DNA from: Cryomorphaceae bacterium
GTDB taxonomy: Bacteria; Bacteroidota; Bacteroidia; Flavobacteriales_D; Crocinitomicaceae
Length of the DNA: 64,000 bases
Reading direction: 5' to 3'
Assembly: GCA_027483605.1 (NCBI GenBank)
Contig: JAIXUE010000009.1
Span: forward strand, 1-64,000
A program made the position numbers and the translations under genes. A model generated the notes under the pieces. That model did no database searches. It was given only the letters and a program-made list of their open reading frames with translations, and was not told the DNA's origin. Below, one piece after another: positions 1-7,747 of the stretch; the first letter of the stretch is position 1, and the number at the start of each line of letters is the position of its first letter.

Positions 1-2
1 AC

Positions 3-200
3 TTTATTGCCAATTGCGGCATGGCACGTGTTTTTGCTTATCTGATGAGCTCCGATTTGCCCACTTTAGATGACGCACTCATTTTTGAAGACGCCAGTCA
101 TACTATTTTCAAAGCACTTCAAAATACCCATCAAATGAATCCTAGTACAAGAGGAATCGCCAAAACTGCTTTTGAAATTGCACTCAAGCAACTCGTTTAA
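3..200 (+). CDS. C-terminal end of a probable Glu/Leu/Phe/Val-type amino-acid dehydrogenase (partial)
   Basis: The window opens inside a gene. Frame 3 is open from the first bases to a TAA at 198-200, giving about 65 residues that begin FIANCGMARVF and end FEIALKQLV. From memory this resembles the C-terminus of the Glu/Leu/Phe/Val dehydrogenase family, NAD(P)-dependent oxidative deaminases, in which a conserved glycine-rich segment is followed by a long terminal helix. No catalytic residue lies in the visible part, so the assignment is tentative. The stop is only 9 bases before nhaD on the same strand, so the two may be co-transcribed. Confidence 0.45.
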   Translation, partial: FIANCGMARVFAYLMSSDLPTLDDALIFEDASHTIFKALQNTHQMNPSTRGIAKTAFEIALKQLV

Positions 201-209
201 ATCAACATT

Positions 210-1475
210 GTGGAACTATCGCTCGTACTCATTTTTTGCATCGGCTACGCCGCGATCAGTTTAGAACATCTACTCAGAATCGATAAGCTGATACCGGCTT
301 TACTCATGATGACCCTTTCTTGGGCCCTCATTGCTTTGAATGCCACGGACATACATGCGCTGAGCGAAAACCTACTGCATCATTTTGGCAAAACTGCAGA
401 GATCCTGATTTTCTTAATGGGCGCAATGGCCATTGTAGAAATGATCGATTATTTTGACGGTTTCAAAAGTGTGCAAGCCCTCATCAAAGTCAAGACCGCA
501 TACCAATTGCTATTGGTGGTCTCTATTCTTGCTTTTATATTGTCGGCGATTATCGACAACCTGACCGCAACCATTGTACTGATCTCCATATTGCGCAAAA
601 TGGTCCCGGACAAAGATTTACGCATGTGGATGGCCGGCTTCGTCATCATTGCTGCCAACGCAGGAGGCGCTTGGTCTCCGATAGGTGATGTCACCACCAC
701 CATGCTCTGGATTGCTGGTAAAGTGAGTGCATTAAAATTAGTGGAACACATCTTTTTACCAGCCGTTGTTACTTTATTCATTCCGTTGCTGATTGCCAAA
801 AAAATCAAGGTTTTCAAGCAAGAACTACCACCCACAAAAGACATTAAAAAAAATAAGGTCTCCGCTTTCATACTCATCAGCGGACTTTTGCTTATTATTT
901 TTGTTCCAATTTTCAAAACCATCACGCACCTCCCTCCCTACATGGGCATGATGTTTTCCTTAGCAATGTTTGCAATTATCGGAGAGATCGCTAGCAAGCG
1001 CCAACTCAACTTAAGTTCACTCAATGAGCAAGAGCTCGGAGGGCACACCGGCCCAACCCTTCAAGCGCTCAGTAAAATAGAAATGCCTTCCATTCTGTTT
1101 TTCTTAGGAATCTTGATGACCGTTGCTGGTATGGAAAGCTTAGGAATGATCGAACAACTCGGTGAAAATGTATTGGCTTCCGGTATCTCCAAAGAACTAT
1201 ACATTACATTTTTAGGCGTAGCTTCGGCCATCATAGACAACGTTCCTTTGGTGGCGGCAAGCATTGGCATGTTTAAAGATGCTATGGATGCCGATGCATG
1301 GCATTTTATTGCCTACACAGCAGGAACGGGTGGCTCCATTCTGATCATTGGCTCGGCGGCTGGTGTGGTAGCCATGGGCATGGAAAACATCGGTTTTGGT
1401 TGGTACCTCAAGCGCTTCTCACTCCTGGCTCTCGCTGGTTACCTTGGCGGCGTACTCACTTTCTTAATGCTTTGA
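210..1475 (+). CDS. nhaD: Na+/H+ antiporter NhaD
   Basis: A 421-residue polytopic inner-membrane protein of the NhaD family (ion transporter superfamily), which exchanges internal Na+ or Li+ for external protons in pH and salt homeostasis. The sequence shows around ten hydrophobic segments, the motif FLMGAMAIVEMIDYFDGF near residues 67-84, and two pseudo-symmetrical elements, IIDNLTAT near residue 114 and IIDNVPLV near 340. These are typical of the inverted-repeat fold, with Asp-Asn pairs in the transport path. The start is a GTG at 210, chosen because the hydrophobic N-terminus begins there and no nearer ATG exists. folC follows after 4 bases, which suggests one transcript. Confidence 0.9.
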   Translation: MELSLVLIFCIGYAAISLEHLLRIDKLIPALLMMTLSWALIALNATDIHALSENLLHHFGKTAEILIFLMGAMAIVEMIDYFDGFKSVQALIKVKTAYQLLLVVSILAFILSAIIDNLTATIVLISILRKMVPDKDLRMWMAGFVIIAANAGGAWSPIGDVTTTMLWIAGKVSALKLVEHIFLPAVVTLFIPLLIAKKIKVFKQELPPTKDIKKNKVSAFILISGLLLIIFVPIFKTITHLPPYMGMMFSLAMFAIIGEIASKRQLNLSSLNEQELGGHTGPTLQALSKIEMPSILFFLGILMTVAGMESLGMIEQLGENVLASGISKELYITFLGVASAIIDNVPLVAASIGMFKDAMDADAWHFIAYTAGTGGSILIIGSAAGVVAMGMENIGFGWYLKRFSLLALAGYLGGVLTFLML

Positions 1476-1479
1476 ATTC

Positions 1480-2685
1480 ATGCATAAAAGCGCTTATCAA
1501 ACATGTGTTAATTGGTTATTTGAGCGCTTTCCTTCCTATCAAAATGTAGGGGCAGAGGCATACAAACCAGGGCTAGAACGGGTATTTGAATTGCTTGATA
1601 TCCTACAAATTGATCCGAAAAAAATACCCGCTATTCACATTGCCGGAACCAATGGCAAAGGAAGTACCGCCGCCTATTGTGCGAGCATGTTGCAAGAAAG
1701 CGGCCTCAAGGTGGGTTTGTTTACCTCGCCGCATATTTTCGATTTTTCAGAACGGATAAGGGTGAATGGTTGTCCGATCACTCAAAGTTATGTGATTGAT
1801 TTTTGCACGGGTTTTCAAAACTTGAATTCCACGATTGAGGCAAGTTTTTTTGAACTCACCTTCGCAATGGCCTTGGCTTACTTTCAAGAACAGGATTGCG
1901 ACTATATCGTTATAGAAACAGGTCTTGGCGGTAGGCTCGATGCAACAAATATCATCAACCCCAAAGTAAGCATTATTACGACTATTGGTTTGGATCACCA
2001 AGAGTTCCTTGGCAACACACTTGAGGCTATTGCTGGTGAAAAAGCCGGCATCATCAAAGCAGAAACACCCGTTGTAATCGGTGAAACATCTCCAGCCACT
2101 CGCTTTATTTTTGAGCAGCAATCTAGCGTACTGAATGCACCCATCTATTTTGCTGAAAACGGCAAGCAGCTCACAGAAAATCTTCCGCTGAGTGGGTATC
2201 AAGCAACTAATTTTAAGACCGCTTTAATGGCTCTAGAAGTCATAGGCTTGGATATTTTACCACAAACCCAAATTACAGCACTTGAAAACCTCCAAAGAAA
2301 CACTGGTTTTTTTGGTCGTTTAGAAACTTGGCAGCACGCGCCCAAAATCATACTTGATGTGTCACACAACCCCGCTGGAATAGCAGCCACATTACCTTTA
2401 ATTGAAAAAGAATGTAAAGGGCAACTTTTCATTCTATATGGCGCTTCAAAGGACAAAGATGCTCTAGAAATACTTGAATCATTTCCCAAACATGCCCATG
2501 TTGCGGCTTGTGTTTTTCGCAATCCGAGATCGAAGAATCTTTCCGATTGGCAAAGCCTCGGAATACAAACAATTTTTGAAGATTTACCCTTCGCTATTTC
2601 CGAAACAAAAAACAAAATGCAAGCCCAAGACTTACTTTGGATAACCGGTAGTTTTTTCTTATTAGCAGATTTACCACAGCGCTAA
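1480..2685 (+). CDS. folC: Folylpolyglutamate synthase / dihydrofolate synthase
   Basis: A cytoplasmic Mur-ligase-family enzyme of 401 residues that adds glutamate to dihydropteroate and/or folates using ATP, in folate biosynthesis and retention. The P-loop GTNGKGST lies at about residues 55-62. ETGLGGRLDATN and TTIGLDHQ follow as in FolC, and DVSHNPAG lies in the C-terminal glutamate-ligase domain. Length is normal. It follows nhaD by 4 bases and is separated from pyrR by a promoter, so it probably ends the upstream transcript. Whether both activities are present cannot be read from sequence alone. Confidence 0.93.
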   Translation: MHKSAYQTCVNWLFERFPSYQNVGAEAYKPGLERVFELLDILQIDPKKIPAIHIAGTNGKGSTAAYCASMLQESGLKVGLFTSPHIFDFSERIRVNGCPITQSYVIDFCTGFQNLNSTIEASFFELTFAMALAYFQEQDCDYIVIETGLGGRLDATNIINPKVSIITTIGLDHQEFLGNTLEAIAGEKAGIIKAETPVVIGETSPATRFIFEQQSSVLNAPIYFAENGKQLTENLPLSGYQATNFKTALMALEVIGLDILPQTQITALENLQRNTGFFGRLETWQHAPKIILDVSHNPAGIAATLPLIEKECKGQLFILYGASKDKDALEILESFPKHAHVAACVFRNPRSKNLSDWQSLGIQTIFEDLPFAISETKNKMQAQDLLWITGSFFLLADLPQR

Positions 2686-2698
2686 AGATTTTTTAAAT

Positions 2699-2706
2699 TA
2701 TCTTTG
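2699..2706 (+). promoter_or_regulatory. Bacteroidota -7 promoter element for pyrR
   Basis: TATCTTTG matches the Bacteroidota consensus TAnnTTTG exactly. Only 5 bases separate it from the pyrR ATG at 2712. In this promoter class transcription starts a few bases after the box, so the mRNA would be leaderless or nearly so, leaving no room for a PyrR-type attenuator. Confidence 0.7.
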
Positions 2707-2711
2707 CACTA

Positions 2712-3272
2712 ATGGAAAAGCAAGTCATCCTCAATGCCACCCAGCTCGAACTGACGCTCAAACGCCTTTCCCATGAACTCATTGAGACCCACGACACCTT
2801 CGAGAACTCCATTTTAATTGGCCTGCAGCCACGCGGTATCCATGTCGCAACCCGCATCAAAGCCCAACTAGAAGCTATTCTTGCCCATCCAATTCAAGCA
2901 GGCAACCTCGATATCACTTTTCACCGCGACGACTTCCGCCGCAGAGAAACACCCCTGCTCCCCAGCATTACCAACATCGATTTCTCCATAGAAAATAAAC
3001 GCATCATCCTCATCGACGACGTCTTATTTACGGGCAGAACTATTCGCGCAGGCTTAGATGCGCTACTCACTTTCGGGCGCCCATCTCAAGTTCAATTACT
3101 CGCACTGATTGACCGTCGCTACAGCCGCGACTTACCCATTCAAGCAGACTACATCGGAAAAACTGTCGATACTTTGGCTTCTGAGCGCGTAGCAGTAGAA
3201 TGGAAAGAAATCGAAGGTCAAGATCAAGTATTATTATTTACAAAAGAAGGCAATGAAGCAGCTCAGCGTTGA
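2712..3272 (+). CDS. pyrR: PyrR, pyrimidine regulator / uracil phosphoribosyltransferase
   Basis: A 186-residue type I phosphoribosyltransferase. In Firmicutes PyrR binds pyr mRNA leaders in a UMP-dependent way and also converts uracil plus PRPP to UMP. The PRPP-binding motif ILIDDVLFTGRTIRAG is at about residues 97-112, and GLQPRGIH and LIDRRYSRDLPI match PyrR more than Upp. The gene overlaps pyrB by 20 bases, so they are co-transcribed. The promoter lies directly against the start codon, so a classic attenuator cannot precede the gene. Regulation, if any, must act elsewhere, or the protein may serve mainly as an enzyme. Confidence 0.92.
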   Translation: MEKQVILNATQLELTLKRLSHELIETHDTFENSILIGLQPRGIHVATRIKAQLEAILAHPIQAGNLDITFHRDDFRRRETPLLPSITNIDFSIENKRIILIDDVLFTGRTIRAGLDALLTFGRPSQVQLLALIDRRYSRDLPIQADYIGKTVDTLASERVAVEWKEIEGQDQVLLFTKEGNEAAQR

Positions 3273-4182
3273 TCACCTTACCGGTATTGTAGACCTCACG
3301 CGTCAAGACATCGAACTCATCCTCGAAACCGCAGCTCGTTTCAAAGAAGTGATCAATCGCCCGATAAAGAAAGTTCCTTCACTCCGAGACATCACCATCG
3401 CCAATGTCTTTTTTGAAAATTCTACCCGCACCCGCCTTTCTTTTGAATTAGCCCAAAAACGCCTCTCTGCTGACGTCGTCAACTTTAGTGCGGCCGGTTC
3501 TTCAGTGAAAAAAGGCGAAACGCTCGTAGATACCGTCAACAATATCTTAGCGATGAAAGTCGATATGGTGGTGATGCGTCATCCAAATCCTGGAGCAGCC
3601 AAATTTTTATCTCAAAAAATCAAAGCCCGTGTAGTCAATGCTGGTGATGGCACGCACGAACACCCTACCCAAGCATTACTCGATGCCTTTTCTATTCAAG
3701 AAAGACTTGGTAGCGTAGCAGGCAAGAAAATCGTTATCGTTGGCGATATCCTTCATTCAAGAGTTGCCTTGAGCAATATCTACTGCCTTCAAAAGCTCGG
3801 TGCAGAGGTCATGGTTTGCGGCCCTAGCACACTCATCCCAAAATACATCTCCGAACTCGGTGTAAGGGTGTCTCACAACCTCCGCGAAGCACTCGAATGG
3901 TGCGACGTAGCCAATATGTTGCGCATTCAGCTAGAACGTCAAGACATCAAATACTTTCCTTCTTTGCGCGAATATTCTCAGCAATTTGGCCTAGATAAAA
4001 CTTTATTGGACAGTCTTTCTAAAGAAATTGTCATTATGCACCCAGGGCCCATTAACCGAGGTGTAGAGATCTCCTCTGACGTCGCAGACAGCCCTCAAAG
4101 TATCATTCTGGATCAAGTAGAGAACGGCGTAGCAGTTCGAATGGCTGTAATTTATTTACTTGCAGCAAAAATCGAAAGATAA
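3253..4182 (+). CDS. pyrB: Aspartate carbamoyltransferase catalytic subunit
   Basis: A 309-residue cytoplasmic enzyme that condenses carbamoyl phosphate with aspartate, the first committed step of UMP synthesis. The carbamoyl-phosphate signature FFENSTRTRLSFE sits at about residues 53-65, and HEHPTQALLDAF at about 134-145. MHPGPINRG near the C-terminus belongs to the aspartate-binding domain. Length fits the catalytic chain. The start overlaps pyrR by 20 bases. No pyrI regulatory subunit is adjacent, so a non-allosteric trimer is possible, but a distant pyrI cannot be excluded. Confidence 0.95.
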   Translation: MKQLSVDHLTGIVDLTRQDIELILETAARFKEVINRPIKKVPSLRDITIANVFFENSTRTRLSFELAQKRLSADVVNFSAAGSSVKKGETLVDTVNNILAMKVDMVVMRHPNPGAAKFLSQKIKARVVNAGDGTHEHPTQALLDAFSIQERLGSVAGKKIVIVGDILHSRVALSNIYCLQKLGAEVMVCGPSTLIPKYISELGVRVSHNLREALEWCDVANMLRIQLERQDIKYFPSLREYSQQFGLDKTLLDSLSKEIVIMHPGPINRGVEISSDVADSPQSIILDQVENGVAVRMAVIYLLAAKIER

Positions 4183-4188
4183 TTTAGT

Positions 4189-4196
4189 TATTTTTG
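4189..4196 (+). promoter_or_regulatory. -7 promoter element before the STAS gene
   Basis: TATTTTTG, an exact TAnnTTTG match, lies in the 28-base gap after pyrB and ends 14 bases before the ATG at 4211. It would allow the STAS gene and rnz to be transcribed independently of pyrRB. Confidence 0.55.
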
Positions 4197-4210
4197 AGCA
4201 AATCCTTGCT

Positions 4211-4552
4211 ATGAATTTCTCCGTGGACCCTCAGGGCCAAATTGTGGTGGTCAGTACCGAAGTTGAGAAACTCGACGCCAGTAATGCTCCAGAGCTCAAA
4301 GCCCACTTTTTGCAGCTCAATAAAGTTGGCACCAACTATATCGTTTTGGACATGAGTAAAACCAAATACTGCGACTCCTCAGGCTTATCTGCTGTGCTCA
4401 TCGCCAACCGTCTTTGCAAAGATACCAACGGTAAATTTGCCCTTTCCGGTTTGCAACCAAATGTGCTCAAACTCATTGAAATTGCACAACTAGACAAAGT
4501 ACTCACCATCGGAAACTCCACTGACGCTGCCCTAGATTTGATTGCAAGGTGA
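4211..4552 (+). CDS. STAS-domain protein, anti-sigma-factor-antagonist type
   Basis: A 113-residue single-domain STAS protein, related to SpoIIAA-type anti-anti-sigma factors that are switched by Ser/Thr phosphorylation. The typical order is visible: VEKLDASNAPELK near residue 15, then YIVLDMSKTKYCDSSGLSAV with the predicted phospho-acceptor serine in DSSG at about residue 56. The start is the ATG at 4211, which matches the usual STAS N-terminus; upstream in-frame codons lie in the promoter region. The GTG of rnz overlaps its stop by 4 bases. No cognate kinase or anti-sigma gene is adjacent, so its partner is unknown. Confidence 0.85.
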   Translation: MNFSVDPQGQIVVVSTEVEKLDASNAPELKAHFLQLNKVGTNYIVLDMSKTKYCDSSGLSAVLIANRLCKDTNGKFALSGLQPNVLKLIEIAQLDKVLTIGNSTDAALDLIAR

Positions 4553-5505
4553 GTTTTGAGCTGCACATACTCGGCTCCGGGGCAGCCCTGCCCACAAGCA
4601 AAAGGCAAGCATCTGCACAATATATCAATTGCAATGAGCGCCATATCCTCATTGACTGTGCTGAAGGAACCCAGCAGCAATTGCGCAAATATGGGCTCAA
4701 GCTGCAAAAAATACAGTTTATCCTGATTTCCCACCTCCACGGCGATCACTTTTTTGGTTTGCCAGGCCTACTGTCTACCATGCACTTACTTGGTCGCAAT
4801 AAAAAATTAAGTATTTATGGGCCTCCAGGTTTAGAGACACTTATCCGGGCCATGCTTGCCGCAGGAGGGCATCCACTTCAATTTGACATCACCTATCATA
4901 CGATTCAACCAGGTGTGTCTCAACTTATTTTCGAAGACCGCCTGATCGAGATTTACGCTTTTGCCCTCAAGCACCGCTTACCTACGCTCGGCTATCGCAT
5001 CAATGAGAAACCCAAATTACTCAACCTCGATAAAGAAGCAATTTCGGCAGCGGGTTTGTTGATAGAAGACTTGCCTAAACTAAAGTCGGGAATTTCCATT
5101 GAAAGAAATGGCAAAAAGTACAATTACAAGGATTACACACTACCTGCTCAGCCCGTTTATAGTTTTGCTTATTGTTCCGACACCAAACCAACACCAAGTT
5201 ATTTAGAGGCCATTAAAGATGTAGATTTACTATACCACGAGGCTACTTTTAATCAACAGCACCTCGAGCGCGCAAAGAGCACCTTTCACTCCACTGCCCA
5301 ACAAGCTGCCCAACAAGCAGTGCTAGCCAATTGCAAATACCTTTTGCTCGGGCATTTTTCTTCGCGCTACGACGATATTCTTCAGCACCTCGCAGAAGCG
5401 CGCCAATTGCATCCAAACGTAGGTGCAGCAGAAGACGGCATGCAAGTGACCCTAGGAAAATGGGGGCTTATTTTTGGGAGCGCTGATAGAACACAAGTGC
5501 AATAA
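4549..5505 (+). CDS. rnz: Ribonuclease Z (tRNA 3'-end endonuclease)
   Basis: A 318-residue metallo-beta-lactamase-fold nuclease that removes the 3' trailer from tRNA precursors. The N-terminus HILGSGAALPT and the zinc motif SHLHGDH at about residues 61-67 are diagnostic. Later metal ligands appear in SFAYCSDT, LLYHEATF and LLLGHFSSRY. Length is normal for the short bacterial form. The start is a GTG inside the stop of the STAS gene (GTGA), implying translational coupling. Its last 38 bases overlap the 3' end of the convergent LptF/LptG-type gene. Confidence 0.94.
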   Translation: MSFELHILGSGAALPTSKRQASAQYINCNERHILIDCAEGTQQQLRKYGLKLQKIQFILISHLHGDHFFGLPGLLSTMHLLGRNKKLSIYGPPGLETLIRAMLAAGGHPLQFDITYHTIQPGVSQLIFEDRLIEIYAFALKHRLPTLGYRINEKPKLLNLDKEAISAAGLLIEDLPKLKSGISIERNGKKYNYKDYTLPAQPVYSFAYCSDTKPTPSYLEAIKDVDLLYHEATFNQQHLERAKSTFHSTAQQAAQQAVLANCKYLLLGHFSSRYDDILQHLAEARQLHPNVGAAEDGMQVTLGKWGLIFGSADRTQVQ

Positions 5506-6544
5506 GCGCAAAAAGAAGATTCGGCAACCAAACAGACCAAAGCGTTGGGAAACCCACCTTTACAGCAGCAACTGTCAGCATCTTCATAGCGAAAATGTAT
5601 ACAAAAATAAACGCCAAGCCAATGGCGATATTCATGCCGATGCCTCCACGCTTTTTCTGGGAAGCCACCGAAACGCCAATAAGCGTAAGAATGTACGTTG
5701 CAAAAGGAAAGGAGGTGCGCTGATGGAGTTCTATTTCAAAGTCAGGCACTAGCTTAGAGCCTTTTAATCTTTCGCGTTCAATGGCGTTTTTAAGCTCCGT
5801 AAACGTCAGGGCTTGCGCAGCATTATCTCGCTGAGCCATTTCTTCTATGCGGTACACAAAGGTGGTGTCTTTGTGGCGGCCATGAATAAGTTTAGCCTTC
5901 GGAAAATCATAGTTTTTTTCGTAGTAATCTGTGAGTTGCCACTCATTGGTGCCTGGCTTATTTTTGGCAAAGCGCGCGCGCAAAAAGTATATAGGTTGGT
6001 TGTCTTTGCTCCACTTTTGAATAGTGAGGTCATTGACGCGCTGCTCCTCCGCTGCATAATTCGAAAAATACACGAGCTCATTACCCGGGTATTCGGCTTG
6101 GTAATTATTGACTGTCAGTACATCTCGGTAGTAGCGTTCTTCAAAAGCCAAACGAATTTTGTTTGTTCTTGGAATAATAAGGTGGTTGAGCACCAATGAC
6201 ATGATGGTGAGTATAGTAGCTCCAATGAAATAAGGACGTAAAAAGCGAGTAACTGGCCGACCTGAAAACCAAATAGGAATGATCTCTGTATTTTGCGCCA
6301 TTTTACCCGTAAACCAAATGACCGACAAAAAAATAATCATTGACGAGAAGGTATTCCCATAATAGAGGATAAAAGTGACATAATACCTGAAGAAAATCTC
6401 GTGTAAAGGAGCCTTGTTACTAATGAACTCGCTTAACTTTTCTGAGATGTCAAAGACAACTGAAAAAACCATGATCAGTCCGAGCATGAAAAAAAACGTG
6501 CTCAGAAATTTTTGAATGATATAACGATCTATGCGTTTGAGCAT
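5468..6544 (-). CDS. LptF/LptG-family permease (LPS export)
   Basis: A 358-residue inner-membrane protein of the YjgP/YjgQ (LptF/LptG) family, the membrane part of the ABC exporter that drives lipopolysaccharide to the outer membrane. It shows N-terminal membrane helices (beginning MLKRIDRYIIQKF and continuing through residue ~120), a soluble periplasmic domain with beta-strand character (~residues 130-260), and C-terminal helices, as in the family. The start lies 2 bases after the tgt stop, so it is translated from the tgt transcript. Whether it is LptF or LptG cannot be decided here. The 3' end overlaps rnz on the other strand. Confidence 0.88.
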   Translation of the reverse strand: MLKRIDRYIIQKFLSTFFFMLGLIMVFSVVFDISEKLSEFISNKAPLHEIFFRYYVTFILYYGNTFSSMIIFLSVIWFTGKMAQNTEIIPIWFSGRPVTRFLRPYFIGATILTIMSLVLNHLIIPRTNKIRLAFEERYYRDVLTVNNYQAEYPGNELVYFSNYAAEEQRVNDLTIQKWSKDNQPIYFLRARFAKNKPGTNEWQLTDYYEKNYDFPKAKLIHGRHKDTTFVYRIEEMAQRDNAAQALTFTELKNAIERERLKGSKLVPDFEIELHQRTSFPFATYILTLIGVSVASQKKRGGIGMNIAIGLAFIFVYIFAMKMLTVAAVKVGFPTLWSVWLPNLLFALIALVFYQRSQK

Positions 6545-6546
6545 GT

Positions 6547-7677
6547 TTATAGGCGTTGCCCTAATTTTTGAACTACTTGGTTTTTCCAGGCTACAAATTC
6601 ACCACTCGCAATCTTTTCTCGGGCTACGCGCATGAGTTCCAAGTAAAACGCCAAATTGTGAATGGTCGCAATTTGTATGCCCAAGTATTCACCTGTTTTG
6701 ATGAGGTGACGCAAATAAGCTTTGGTATAAACTTGATCTACCCATACCTGACTTGTAGGGTCTAGTTGGCTAAAGTCTTTGGCCCATTTTTCATTTTTGA
6801 TATTGATAGTGCCTTCCCAAGTGTAAAGCAAGCCGTGTCGGGCATTTCTACTAGGCATCACGCAGTCAAACATATCTACCCCGAGCGCAATAGACTCCAA
6901 TAAGTTAATTGGCGTTCCAACACCCATTAAATAGCGCGGTTTATCTTGGGGTAAGATGTTGCAAACTAAATCAGTCATTTCGTAGAGTTCGTCGTCGGGT
7001 TCGCCTACCGACAAACCGCCAATTGCGTTGCCAACAGCATCAAAAGAAGCAATAGCATGTGCAGATTGCTCGCGGAGGTCTTTGTAGGTACTACCCTGTA
7101 CAATCGGAAACAAAGCTTGCTCATAACCATATTTAGGTTCGGTCTGCTCCATGGCTGTAAAGCAACGGGCCAGCCAACGGTGTGTGAGGTGCATCGAACG
7201 CTTGGCATAGGAGTATTCGCAGGGATACGGTGTACATTCATCAAAAGCCATGATGATGTCTGCGCCAATTGAGCGCTGAATTTCGATGGCTCTTTCTGGC
7301 GTAAAAAAATGGTAACTCCCGTCTATGTGCGATTGAAACTTAACACCTTCTTCTTGGATTTTACGAGATCCAGATAGCGAATACACTTGATATCCGCCAC
7401 TATCTGTCAAAATTGGACGCTCCCAGCCGATGAATTGATGCAAGCCTCCGGCAGCTTCTAGCACCTCAGTTCCGGGTCGTAAAAAAAGATGATAGGTATT
7501 ACCCAATATAATTTGTGCATTGATGTCGTCGCGGAGTTCTTGTTGGTGCACCCCTTTCACAGAGCCTACGGTACCAACCGGCATGAAGATAGGCGTTTCG
7601 ATGGTGCCGTGTGCTGTGTGCAACCTTCCGAGGCGTGCTTTAGATTGAGAATCTGTCTTTAATAGGTCAAAGTGCAT
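6547..7677 (-). CDS. tgt: Queuine tRNA-ribosyltransferase
   Basis: A 376-residue cytoplasmic enzyme that exchanges guanine 34 of certain tRNAs for the queuine precursor preQ1. Catalytic-site motifs are present: ILTDSGGYQVYSL near residue 90, AFDECTPYP, IGGLSVGE, and MFDCVMPSRNARHG with the nucleophilic aspartate. The start is the ATG at 7677 (MHFDLL), not the further upstream codon, since it agrees with the family N-terminus. Oddly, the CxCxxC zinc ligands expected after LD (about residues 305-312) are replaced by SQVWVD, while the later histidine (TIHNLAFYL) is kept. It is the first gene of an operon with the LPS permease. Confidence 0.94.
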   Translation of the reverse strand: MHFDLLKTDSQSKARLGRLHTAHGTIETPIFMPVGTVGSVKGVHQQELRDDINAQIILGNTYHLFLRPGTEVLEAAGGLHQFIGWERPILTDSGGYQVYSLSGSRKIQEEGVKFQSHIDGSYHFFTPERAIEIQRSIGADIIMAFDECTPYPCEYSYAKRSMHLTHRWLARCFTAMEQTEPKYGYEQALFPIVQGSTYKDLREQSAHAIASFDAVGNAIGGLSVGEPDDELYEMTDLVCNILPQDKPRYLMGVGTPINLLESIALGVDMFDCVMPSRNARHGLLYTWEGTINIKNEKWAKDFSQLDPTSQVWVDQVYTKAYLRHLIKTGEYLGIQIATIHNLAFYLELMRVAREKIASGEFVAWKNQVVQKLGQRL

Positions 7678-7701
7678 AACAATGTTGAAAAATACCTTGA
7701 G

Positions 7702-7709
7702 CAAAGATA
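7702..7709 (-). promoter_or_regulatory. -7 promoter element for tgt
   Basis: Read on the minus strand this is TATCTTTG, an exact TAnnTTTG match, ending 24 bases before the tgt ATG. It lies back to back with the glycosyltransferase promoter region. Confidence 0.65.
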
Positions 7710-7747
7710 CGGGTATTTAAATTCCCTAGACATCTTTGTACTCAGAG

